Shown here: positions 43,522-50,614 of the stretch, piece after piece
Numbering within the stretch: the first letter of the stretch is position 1
Layout: each line of letters begins with the position of its first letter
Source of the DNA: Flavobacteriales bacterium
GTDB taxonomy: Bacteria; Bacteroidota; Bacteroidia; Flavobacteriales_E; Vicingaceae
Assembly (NCBI GenBank): GCA_020635795.1
Contig: JACJZD010000001.1
Span: forward strand, 319,001 to 383,000
Length of the DNA stretch: 64,000 bases
Reading direction: 5' to 3'
Made by a program: the position numbers and the translations under genes
Notes under the pieces: generated by a model
The model's input: only the letters and a program-made list of their open reading frames with translations
Databases searched by the model: none
Told to the model about the DNA's origin: nothing

Positions 43522-45105
43522 TTATTTATGAGAATCTTTAGCTTTAACTGTTTTAATACCTTTGGTAATAACTTTTATATTTTTTGTTTTTGAAGTAAAA
43601 TCTCTAAATTCTTTAATGTTTTCAATAACATCATAAGCAATAAAGTATGATTTTTCACCATCAATAATTATTGTACTGTCTTTTGGTAATTCATCTAATG
43701 TACGTGAAATATTTGCTTTATTTATAAAAGTAGTTTCTTCTGATAAAGTTAGGGTATAAACAGTCTTCCCGTCAATTATCTCAGATTTTAAATTTGCTGG
43801 GTTAAGGTAGTTTCTTCTTAAAATATAAAAGAATGCGACAACCATACCAATACCAATTCCTTTTAAAAGGTCGGTAGTTATAATCGCAATAATGGTGACT
43901 AAAAAAGCAATAAACTGTAAGTTGCCCAATTTATACATTTGTATAAAAATTTGTGGTTTTGCCAATTTATAACCAACCATTAATAGTATGGCAGCCAATG
44001 AAGCTAATGGTATTAAATTTAAAAAATTAGGGATGATTAAAACAGAAAGTAATAAAATTACACCATGAAAAATTGCACCCATTTTTGTTTTACCTCCAGC
44101 ACCAATGTTTGCTGAGCTTCTAACAATCACCTGAGTAATAGGTAGTCCACCAATTAAACCTGAAATTATATTGCCTATGCCCTGTGCTTTTAATTCTTGA
44201 TTAGTAGAAGTTAACCTACGGTAAGGGTCTAATTTGTCGGTAGCTTCAACGCAAAGTAATGTTTCTAAACTGGCTACAATAGCTAAAGTAGCAGCAATAA
44301 CATATACTTGAGGGTTGGCAAAGGTTGTAAAATCAGGAAATTTAAAAAAGCTCATAAATTCTTTAGGTGAATTTGCTATAGGCAATTCAACTAGGTGTTT
44401 TCCTGTCATTTCTAACCCTGTAGAGAAATGTAGGAACAAATAATTCATTAATATACCAGTTAAAACAACAAATAAGGCTCCTGGTACAAATTTGAAAAGT
44501 TCAAATTTTTTCATGAATTTCATGTCAAATAAAATTAATAGTAGAATTGAAATGCTACTTATAATAATTGCGCCAATACTGTTGTATTTAAAGGCATAGT
44601 AAAGCTCCGAAAATGTATTGTGTCCATCTTTTTGATTTAAATCGATATCTCCCATAAAATCGGCATCATAACCAAGAGCATGAGGTATTTCTTTTAATAT
44701 TAATATTATCCCTATTGCGGTAAGCATTCCTTTTATTACTGAAGATGGGAAGTAATATCCAATAATACCAGCTTTTAAATATCCAGCTACTAATTGTAAA
44801 ACTCCAGCCAATACTACGGCAAGCAAAAATGCTTCAAAACTACCTAGTGTTTTTATTGCAGATAGTACAATAACAACAAGACCTGCTGCAGGACCAGATA
44901 CTCCCAACGCAGAACCACTAAACGAACCAACTACAATACCACCAATAACCCCAGCAATAATTCCAGAAAACATTAAATCCGATCTCCCTGTTGAAGCTAA
45001 TGCTATTCCTAAACAAAGTGGAAGTGCCACCAAAAAGACCACCAAACCAGCAGGTAAGTCATTCTTTAGGTATGAAAACATACCCATTTTTTCTTTTTTA
45101 AACAT
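43522..45105 (-). CDS. SulP-family anion transporter
   Basis: Inner-membrane protein of 527 residues with 10-14 helices: YLKNDLPAGLVVFLVALPLCLGIALAS near 9-35, SGSALGVSGPAAGLV near 62-76 and GLIGGLPITQVIVRSSANIGAGGKT near 313-337. A reduced STAS domain follows at the C-terminus (about 450-525). The carbonic anhydrase next door suggests bicarbonate, as in BicA-like systems; sulfate cannot be excluded. Confidence 0.88.
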   Translation of the reverse strand: MFKKEKMGMFSYLKNDLPAGLVVFLVALPLCLGIALASTGRSDLMFSGIIAGVIGGIVVGSFSGSALGVSGPAAGLVVIVLSAIKTLGSFEAFLLAVVLAGVLQLVAGYLKAGIIGYYFPSSVIKGMLTAIGIILILKEIPHALGYDADFMGDIDLNQKDGHNTFSELYYAFKYNSIGAIIISSISILLLILFDMKFMKKFELFKFVPGALFVVLTGILMNYLFLHFSTGLEMTGKHLVELPIANSPKEFMSFFKFPDFTTFANPQVYVIAATLAIVASLETLLCVEATDKLDPYRRLTSTNQELKAQGIGNIISGLIGGLPITQVIVRSSANIGAGGKTKMGAIFHGVILLLSVLIIPNFLNLIPLASLAAILLMVGYKLAKPQIFIQMYKLGNLQFIAFLVTIIAIITTDLLKGIGIGMVVAFFYILRRNYLNPANLKSEIIDGKTVYTLTLSEETTFINKANISRTLDELPKDSTIIIDGEKSYFIAYDVIENIKEFRDFTSKTKNIKVITKGIKTVKAKDSHK

Positions 45106-45161
45106 AAGTCTAAATTAAATTGATAAATAAATTTTTTTAATACTCGAACGAGCAAAATTAT

Positions 45162-45470
45162 TTACCCAAGTGGTGGAGGGGTTACAATGTCAATGAAAAC
45201 TGAATTGAAATATGAGTTTAGATAGAAGGGTTTTAATGTACTTATTTCTATGAATTCAGGAAATTGTCGATAAATTTCATTACCATGCTGCTCCTCTTCT
45301 TCAGTTAAATTTAGCGTATTTGAATTGGATCTGTTTTTTGTTCTCGTTTCTTCTTCTTCAGCTAGTTCGGTTGAAACAATAAATTTTTTAACATTACAAA
45401 TAGAAGTAAGTATAATACTTGATAATAAAATCGATGCTAATATGAGAGATATTACGACAATATTTTTCAT
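45162..45470 (-). CDS. Small membrane-anchored protein of unknown function
   Basis: Protein of 102 residues. A signal or anchor segment (about 5-25) is followed by an acidic, polar stretch (TELAEEEETRTKNRS, LNLTEEEEQHGNE) and ends FIDIVTPPPLG. Not recognised. It lies between norQ and the SulP gene in the same direction. The short Pro-rich C-terminus resembles other small Bacteroidota proteins found beside transporters. Confidence 0.6.
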   Translation of the reverse strand: MKNIVVISLILASILLSSIILTSICNVKKFIVSTELAEEEETRTKNRSNSNTLNLTEEEEQHGNEIYRQFPEFIEISTLKPFYLNSYFNSVFIDIVTPPPLG

Positions 45471-45526
45471 TGCGCTAATTTAATGTTTTATGTCGTTTTT
45501 TTGTTTCAACTCTACTTTTTAAAAAG

Positions 45527-46300
45527 TTATATACTTAAACTTATTAAATCTTTTAAAGCGGTTAAAGTGTCTTCATCATCAGTTAATGGTTCAGCAATGG
45601 CTACATCGCACGATAAGCGCTGTGGTAAACCACTTTTAATTAATAGTGCAGCATCAACCAGTAGTCTAGTAGAAACGGTTTCGGCTAAACCAAGTTCTGT
45701 TAGGTTTCTTATTTTGCTACCTAATTTCACTAATTTTTTTGCTGTATCATCATCAATACCTGTTTCTTCTAAAAGAATTTCGGATTCTAATTTGTTGTCG
45801 GGATAATTAAAAGATAGTGATACAAATCGTTGGCGAGTTGAAGGTTTTAATTCTTTAAATCCCTTTTGATAACCAGGATTGTATGTTGCAATGAGCATGA
45901 AATTTTCATCGGCAGCTACTGTTTCGCCTGTTTTGTCAATAAATAGTGTTCTTCGGTGGTCGGTTAATGAGTGGAGTGCCACAATAATATCAGGCCTAGC
46001 TTCAGCAATTTCATCTAAATATAAAAATGCACCTTCTTTAACTGCTCTAGTCATCGGTCCATCAATCCAAACGGTTTCATTACCTTTTATGATGTATCTG
46101 CCAATTAAATCAGTCGATGAAGTTTCTTCGTGACAAGCTACAGTGTAGAGTTTTTTACCAAGTTTTTCAGCCATGTACTCAACAAATCTCGATTTACCTG
46201 TTCCTGTTGGTCCTTTAAGTAATAAGGGTAATTTGTTTTTGTATGAGTGCTCAAAAATTTCTTGCTCTTTGCCTATAACTTTATAAAATGTATTCTTCAT
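45527..46300 (-). CDS. norQ: Nitric oxide reductase maturation ATPase NorQ
   Basis: MoxR-type AAA+ ATPase of 257 residues: Walker A GPTGTGKSRFVEY near 31-43, Walker B GAFLYLDEIAEARPD near 90-104, sensor IATYNPGYQKGFKEL near 136-150, and STRQRFVSLSFNYP with the arginine finger. Partners NorD in loading iron into NorB. It follows norB after a terminator-like hairpin, so it may be expressed from readthrough or its own promoter. Confidence 0.92.
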   Translation of the reverse strand: MKNTFYKVIGKEQEIFEHSYKNKLPLLLKGPTGTGKSRFVEYMAEKLGKKLYTVACHEETSSTDLIGRYIIKGNETVWIDGPMTRAVKEGAFLYLDEIAEARPDIIVALHSLTDHRRTLFIDKTGETVAADENFMLIATYNPGYQKGFKELKPSTRQRFVSLSFNYPDNKLESEILLEETGIDDDTAKKLVKLGSKIRNLTELGLAETVSTRLLVDAALLIKSGLPQRLSCDVAIAEPLTDDEDTLTALKDLISLSI

Positions 46301-46312
46301 TTGGTTTTATTT

Positions 46313-46342
46313 AAGCAGGAGAAACAATTGTTTCTCCTGCTT
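46313..46342 (-). terminator. Hairpin after norB
   Basis: Perfect palindrome of 15-base arms (AAGCAGGAGAAACAA and complement) in the norB-norQ gap. It has no long T run, so it may be a partial terminator or an RNA-stability element that lowers norQ expression relative to norCB. Confidence 0.65.
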
Positions 46343-46360
46343 ATTAGATTACTAACTTGT

Positions 46361-47698
46361 TTATTGCTCTGAAACTAATGCTTCATCAGTTGGTGTACCA
46401 TGTTGGAAAAAGTTAATGATGTATAATGTAATTCCAGCGGTAAAACCAGTAGCACATAAAATCAATACCAAAAAGTGAGGTTCAATTTCTTTTTGAGTTT
46501 CCATAAAATCAACACCCATAATTCTTTCCATATAAACTTGAGCTACACCAGCTACACCAAAAGCTACAGTCATACCAATCATACCAATATTACTTAACCA
46601 GAAAGCGTATCTTGTCATGTTATTGTCGTATAATTTTCTACCAGTTATGTTGGGCATTGCGTAAGCAATAATTGCTAAAACTATCATGGCGTAAGCACCC
46701 CAAAAAGCCATGTGCCCGTGCATTGCAGTTACCAATGTTCCATGTGTGTACATGTTTACATTTGGTAATGTATGAGCAGCTCCAAGTAAACCAGCACCAA
46801 CAAACGAAGTTATTGCAGCGCCTAATGTCCAGTTTAAAGCAGTTTTGTTTGGATGTTTTTTCTCGCCTTTACGGTACATATTGATTGCGAATAAAGCCAT
46901 TGCTAAGAAAGCAAGTGGTTCTAAAGCTGAGAATATTCCTCCAATCCATAACCAGTATGATGGAGCACCAATGTAATAGTAGTGGTGACCTGTACCTAAA
47001 ATACCTGATAAGAAAGTTAAACCAACAATTACATACAACCATTTTTCGATAACCTCTCTGTCAACACCTGTGATTTTAATTAATAGGAACGCTAAAATAC
47101 CACCCATGATAAGCTCCCAAACTCCTTCAACCCAAAGGTGAACAACGTACCATCTGTAAAATGAATCTAATGTTTGACTATCAAACCATATCATACCAGG
47201 AAGGTATAGTAAAGCTGCAAACAATAATCCCATAGCTAAAACCAATGCGGTAGTTGTTTGTTTTTTACCTTTAAATAAAGTCATTAAAATGTTAAACAAA
47301 AAGGCTAAAACATTGACAACCACGAGGTAGTCTAAAGGTCTTGGTATTTCTAAGAACTTACGACCTTCCCACCAGTTTAAATGGTAAGCAATTACAGCTG
47401 TAACACCTACTGCTAAAAAGCTAATTAGTTGTATAATGGCTAATTTTGGTGAATACAATTCGTTTTGCGATTCTTCAGGAATAATGTAGTATGCAGAACC
47501 CATAAAACCTAACAATAACCAACAAACCAATAAATTGGTGTGAACTGCTCTTGCAGTATTAAAAGGAATAATATCATGTAAACCATCCATGCCCATGTGA
47601 GCAAAGCCCATGATAAATCCATAAATTATTTGTAGTGCTAATAATCCTAGTGCTGATAAGAAAAACCAATAGGCTATTTTTTGTGTCTTGAATTTCAT
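46361..47698 (-). CDS. norB: Nitric oxide reductase large subunit NorB
   Basis: Catalytic subunit of cytochrome c-dependent NO reductase (2 NO to N2O), 445 residues with about 12 helices. Heme/iron ligands lie in HTNLLVCWLLLGFMGSAYY near 53-71, HLWVEGVWELIMGG near 187-200, GTGHHYYYIG near 236-245 and MHGHMAFWGAY near 326-336. There is no N-terminal cytochrome c-like extension, so it is cNOR rather than qNOR, in agreement with the separate norC 26 bases upstream. Confidence 0.95.
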   Translation of the reverse strand: MKFKTQKIAYWFFLSALGLLALQIIYGFIMGFAHMGMDGLHDIIPFNTARAVHTNLLVCWLLLGFMGSAYYIIPEESQNELYSPKLAIIQLISFLAVGVTAVIAYHLNWWEGRKFLEIPRPLDYLVVVNVLAFLFNILMTLFKGKKQTTTALVLAMGLLFAALLYLPGMIWFDSQTLDSFYRWYVVHLWVEGVWELIMGGILAFLLIKITGVDREVIEKWLYVIVGLTFLSGILGTGHHYYYIGAPSYWLWIGGIFSALEPLAFLAMALFAINMYRKGEKKHPNKTALNWTLGAAITSFVGAGLLGAAHTLPNVNMYTHGTLVTAMHGHMAFWGAYAMIVLAIIAYAMPNITGRKLYDNNMTRYAFWLSNIGMIGMTVAFGVAGVAQVYMERIMGVDFMETQKEIEPHFLVLILCATGFTAGITLYIINFFQHGTPTDEALVSEQ

Positions 47699-47724
47699 AA
47701 TAATATATTTTTATTGGTTATTAA

Positions 47725-48168
47725 TTATTTATTTGCTTCAATTTTATATTTTGGTTTGGCTGGGAAACCATTTAAATCAACATTTCCTATCCATTTAAAG
47801 TACTCAACCAAGTTATTTGCCTCTTCATCAGAAAAACCGTAAGCAACCATTTTTCTGCCAGAAGTATGTTCTCCCCATGGGGTTGGCGACATTAATAATC
47901 CTTTAATGTATCCTTCACCTCTTCTTTCTACTACCTTGGTAAGTTCTGGTGCATAATAAGCACCTTCACCAAAAATAGTATGGCAACCCATACAATTGTT
48001 TTCTTCCCACAAATGTTTTCCTGCAACTACTGCTGGAGTAATGTTTTCTTCGTGGGTTTGTTCTCCAACTCGGTTCATGTGAGTATCGAGCGAAAGCCCA
48101 AGAAACAACACCGAGAAAATTACTGTTCCTGCTAGGAAGAACAATTTTGCTTGACTTTTTGTTAACAT
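47725..48168 (-). CDS. norC: Nitric oxide reductase cytochrome c subunit NorC
   Basis: Membrane-anchored monoheme cytochrome of 147 residues: an N-terminal helix (about 8-27), heme motif CMGCH near 58-62 within NNCMGCHTIFGEGAYYAPEL, and a distal methionine candidate in GRKMVAYGFSDEE. It feeds electrons to NorB and is first in the nor run. Upstream, 151 bases contain two FNR-like boxes and one AAAAGACA-type inverted repeat. Confidence 0.95.
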   Translation of the reverse strand: MLTKSQAKLFFLAGTVIFSVLFLGLSLDTHMNRVGEQTHEENITPAVVAGKHLWEENNCMGCHTIFGEGAYYAPELTKVVERRGEGYIKGLLMSPTPWGEHTSGRKMVAYGFSDEEANNLVEYFKWIGNVDLNGFPAKPKYKIEANK

Positions 48169-48195
48169 AATGTTTTAGTTTTTAGTTAGTAAATT

Positions 48196-48221
48196 AATAA
48201 TAGACACTAATGTCTTTTATT
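48196..48221. promoter_or_regulatory. Candidate Rrf2/NsrR-type operator upstream of norC
   Basis: Inverted repeat with 11-base arms (left AATAATAGACA, right TGTCTTTTATT) and a 4-base spacer; 10 of 11 arm positions pair. Its centre is 40 bases before the norC ATG. Confidence 0.6.
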
Positions 48222-48255
48222 CTGTAAAAATACAACAGAATTCGTTTTTATAGTT

Positions 48256-48269
48256 TTGATAATAATCAA
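48256..48269. promoter_or_regulatory. Consensus FNR/DNR box upstream of norC
   Basis: TTGATAATAATCAA, an exact match to TTGAT-N4-ATCAA, 88-101 bases before the norC ATG. Confidence 0.7.
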
Positions 48270-48294
48270 TATTAAATCTGTTTTTTAGAATACA

Positions 48295-48318
48295 AAAGTA
48301 TGATTAATATCATACTTT
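48295..48318. promoter_or_regulatory. Second FNR-like box upstream of norC
   Basis: Perfect inverted repeat with 10-base arms; core GTATGATTAATATCATAC (48298-48315). It ends just before the stop codon of the Crp/Fnr gene, so it could also act as a hairpin in that transcript. Confidence 0.55.
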
Positions 48319-48319
48319 A

Positions 48320-49021
48320 TTAAATAGATATAATTTCTTCTAGTTTCTTTTGGTTGATGATTTTAACCTTTTTGTTGTCTGTTTCAATGATTTTATCTTC
48401 CTTAAATTCTGCCAATACTTTGGTTACTTGATTCGAATTTAATCCAACCAATTCTGCAATATCTTGTCTGCTTAATTCTTCCAAATTGTTTATTTCCGAT
48501 TGAGAATTTAAGCCTAGTTTTTCAATCAATATTAAAATGGCTTTGGCAACCTTCTCTCTAACATTGAAAACAGCCATATCACGTAACCTTGCTTCTTCGT
48601 AGTTGAGTTCGTTGGCAAGAAACAGCATTAAGTTGATGGTAAGTTTTGGCGTGTCTTCAAGGATTTTGTAAAAAAACTTTTTACCAACAAAACAAATGTA
48701 AGACTCAGTAATGGCTTCGGCTGAAACGGGGTAGGTATTAGTAGAAGAAAAACCACGATGACCTAAAAAATCGCCCTCACTACTTATACGTACAATTTGG
48801 TTTTTGTTAAAAGCACCGTTTTTAAAAACTTTAATTTTACCAGATTGTATAAAATAAATACCATCTGTAGTATTGCCTTCGTGAAAAATCAATTGTTTTT
48901 TGGAATATCTATTCACTATTTTTTGCGTGTCCATTTCATTCATTAACGAAATAGAGCAATACTTTTTAATGAAACAATTTTCATTTTTACAATCGAAACA
49001 GGAGATTTTATTTTTAATCAT
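48320..49021 (-). CDS. Crp/Fnr-family regulator with N-terminal cysteine cluster
   Basis: Transcription factor of 233 residues: a cNMP-type sensor barrel (about 30-150), a dimer helix, and a C-terminal winged helix (SRQDIAELVGLNSNQVTKVLAEF near 184-206). Four cysteines lie at 8, 11, 16 and 22 (CFDC, ENC, KYC), a layout that could hold an iron-sulfur cluster as in FNR. Its position between norC and the Rrf2 gene, and FNR-like boxes at norC, nirS and the heme operon, make it the likely activator of this block. Confidence 0.85.
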   Translation of the reverse strand: MIKNKISCFDCKNENCFIKKYCSISLMNEMDTQKIVNRYSKKQLIFHEGNTTDGIYFIQSGKIKVFKNGAFNKNQIVRISSEGDFLGHRGFSSTNTYPVSAEAITESYICFVGKKFFYKILEDTPKLTINLMLFLANELNYEEARLRDMAVFNVREKVAKAILILIEKLGLNSQSEINNLEELSRQDIAELVGLNSNQVTKVLAEFKEDKIIETDNKKVKIINQKKLEEIISI

Positions 49022-49464
49022 TAATAGTTGGGTAGGTTTCTTATAAAGGCATTTCCTTCTTCTATTTTGGTAATTAAATCTGATATTTTCTTGTCGCTAA
49101 ACATAAAATATAATCCATCCCTGTACAATTTAAAATCATGATGTAATGGACATGGATGAGTTTCTGAACATTCTTTTAAACCTAATCCGCAACTGGTAAA
49201 AAAAGATAAACCGTCAATTACTTCTATAATTGTAAGTAACGAAGTTTCTTTAGATTTTTCGTTTAAGTAAAAGCCCCCATTTGGTCCTTTTACAGACTGA
49301 ACGATGTCGTGCTTTACTAAGCGTTGTAGTATTTTGCTTAAAAAATGTACAGGCAAATCAAGCTCTTCAGCAATTTCTTTTATGCCAAATTTATGCTTAA
49401 CTGTAGCATGATGACCTATATATATAATAGACCTAAGAGCGTATATGCAAGATTTTGATAACAT
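49021..49464 (-). CDS. Rrf2-family regulator, NsrR-like
   Basis: DNA-binding protein of 147 residues: N-terminal winged helix (FGIKEIAEELDLPVHFLSKILQRLVK near 26-51, then GPNGGFYL) and three cysteines C92, C99 and C105 in SCGLGLKECSETHPC. The positions are close to the [4Fe-4S] ligands of NsrR, the NO sensor. Stop and start overlap by one base with the Crp/Fnr gene, so the two regulators are co-translated. Expected to repress NO-responsive genes; the boxes at norC, nirS and ric are candidates. IscR-type function is less likely from context. Confidence 0.82.
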   Translation of the reverse strand: MLSKSCIYALRSIIYIGHHATVKHKFGIKEIAEELDLPVHFLSKILQRLVKHDIVQSVKGPNGGFYLNEKSKETSLLTIIEVIDGLSFFTSCGLGLKECSETHPCPLHHDFKLYRDGLYFMFSDKKISDLITKIEEGNAFIRNLPNY

Positions 49465-49479
49465 AAAAGGTTTATAAGG

Positions 49480-49530
49480 TTATACGTTTAGGAGTTTAGA
49501 GGTTTATTTTCTAGCCTCCTAAACGTATAA
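49480..49530. repeat. Long hairpin between ric and the Rrf2 gene
   Basis: Perfect 15-base arms (TTATACGTTTAGGAG and complement) around a 21-base loop. It lies 6 bases after the ric stop and 15 bases before the Rrf2 ATG. It could end the ric transcript, although no T run follows, or shape the Rrf2 leader. Confidence 0.6.
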
Positions 49531-49536
49531 GTTGAA

Positions 49537-50256
49537 TTAAAGTAATTCTTGCTCAAATTTAATTGCTTTTGGGAACAATATGTTATTCTCCAAGTGAATA
49601 TGTTGAAAAAGATCGTTTTGGTACTCTTCCAACTTAGAGTATAAAGCTCTGAAAGTGTTGCAAGCACCAGCAGGAGGCGTGTAATTGTTGCTCAATTCCG
49701 CTATTTGTCTTAAAATATCTCCGGCATCGGTGTGTTCGGCTTCCATCATGTTTATAGGGTTTTGGATAGTGCCAAAAGGAGGAGGAGCTAAAGGTGTGCC
49801 TTCTTTTTTTGCTTTACCTATTGCTTTTATAAATGGAAATAAAACATTCTCCTCTTTATGCATGTGCATGTTCAATTCGTTCGATAAATCGTGAAACAAG
49901 TTGTTTATTTCTACAACCTCAGTATAATGATGTCCGTGTACTTTTGCAACTCTTTCAGCATATTGTCTAATTAACTGATTTGCTTCTGCCACATATTTAT
50001 GATGTGTATTAACAATGTAATCGGCTAAAAAATCCAAATCCCATGAATTAAAATCGTGACCAGTAGCTGGTGCTTTACCTATGTTAAGAATGTCTTCCTT
50101 AATTTTTGAGTAATCTACTCCTTTTTTTGCACAAACATCTTTTACGTTAACATTTCCTCCACAACAAAAATCTATTCCGTTTTTTTTAAATACATCAGCA
50201 GTTCTGATGTTTTCTGTAACAATCTCTGCTACTGTTTTTTCATCTATATTTTCCAT
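49537..50256 (-). CDS. ric: Iron-sulfur cluster repair di-iron protein (Ric/ScdA/YtfE)
   Basis: Cytoplasmic protein of 239 residues that repairs iron-sulfur clusters damaged by NO or oxidants. The ATG at 50256 (MENIDEKTVAEIV) is chosen over an upstream frame start 11 residues longer. The ScdA_N domain has NGIDFCCGGNVNVKDVC near 26-42. A hemerythrin-like di-iron domain follows with ligands in NTHHKYVAEAN, HGHHYTEV, HMHKEENVLFPFI, EAEHTDAGDI and HIHLENNILFPKA. It heads the denitrification block and has its own promoter and operator. Confidence 0.93.
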   Translation of the reverse strand: MENIDEKTVAEIVTENIRTADVFKKNGIDFCCGGNVNVKDVCAKKGVDYSKIKEDILNIGKAPATGHDFNSWDLDFLADYIVNTHHKYVAEANQLIRQYAERVAKVHGHHYTEVVEINNLFHDLSNELNMHMHKEENVLFPFIKAIGKAKKEGTPLAPPPFGTIQNPINMMEAEHTDAGDILRQIAELSNNYTPPAGACNTFRALYSKLEEYQNDLFQHIHLENNILFPKAIKFEQELL

Positions 50257-50278
50257 AATTATGTGTTTTATTATGGTA

Positions 50279-50286
50279 CAAATATA
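50279..50286 (-). promoter_or_regulatory. -7 element for ric
   Basis: TATATTTG on the minus strand, an exact TAnnTTTG, about 23 bases upstream of the ric ATG. The inverted repeat at 50306-50331 covers the expected -33 region. Confidence 0.55.
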
Positions 50287-50305
50287 CAAATAATTTTATT
50301 AATAG

Positions 50306-50331
50306 AATAAAAGACCTAAATATCTTTTAAT
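50306..50331. promoter_or_regulatory. Candidate Rrf2/NsrR-type operator upstream of ric
   Basis: Inverted repeat, arms AATAAAAGACC and TATCTTTTAAT with spacer TAAA; 8 of 11 arm positions pair. It would block the ric -33 element if bound by a repressor. Confidence 0.55.
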
Positions 50332-50523
50332 AAAATAGTTTCATTTGCTTGATAATTTTTGGTGTAATAATTTGGTAATCACTGTTAATGCTCAATTGTT
50401 GGATTTCTGCTTAACAAAATTTGGAAATTAAGAATGCATTGTTAATAAATTTTGCCAAACTACCCTTCAAGTCCCACTAATAATGAGCTAACTTTCTGTT
50501 GAAAAAAATAGCTTTAATTTTTA

Positions 50524-50554
50524 TTGAAAGAAGAGGATTCTCTTTCTAACTTGC
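50524..50554 (+). promoter_or_regulatory. Candidate promoter for nrdJ
   Basis: TTG at 50524-50526, 20-base spacer, TAACTTGC at 50547-50554, one T short of the -7 consensus. The nrdJ ATG is 61 bases further. Confidence 0.4.
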
Positions 50555-50614
50555 ACAAGCATTTTTACAGTAAGATGTAAAGAAGTAATAACCCAACAAA
50601 ACCCTTTTAAACAC

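Larger units (their letters stand above)
50257..50614. other. Divergent intergenic region ric / nrdJ
   Basis: 358 bases without a gene. It holds the ric promoter and operator at its left side and the nrdJ promoter candidate near 50524-50554. The middle is AT-rich with no structure I can name. I looked for a cobalamin riboswitch, expected for a B12-dependent enzyme, and found no B12-box-like sequence. Confidence 0.6.

Noticed and set aside
46361..47698. Quinol-type NO reductase (qNOR)
   Set aside because: The protein has only 445 residues, lacks the N-terminal extension, and norC lies directly upstream.
50257..50614. Cobalamin riboswitch before the B12-dependent nrdJ
   Set aside because: No B12-box-like sequence or convincing multi-stem fold is visible; the region is plain AT-rich DNA with promoter-like words.
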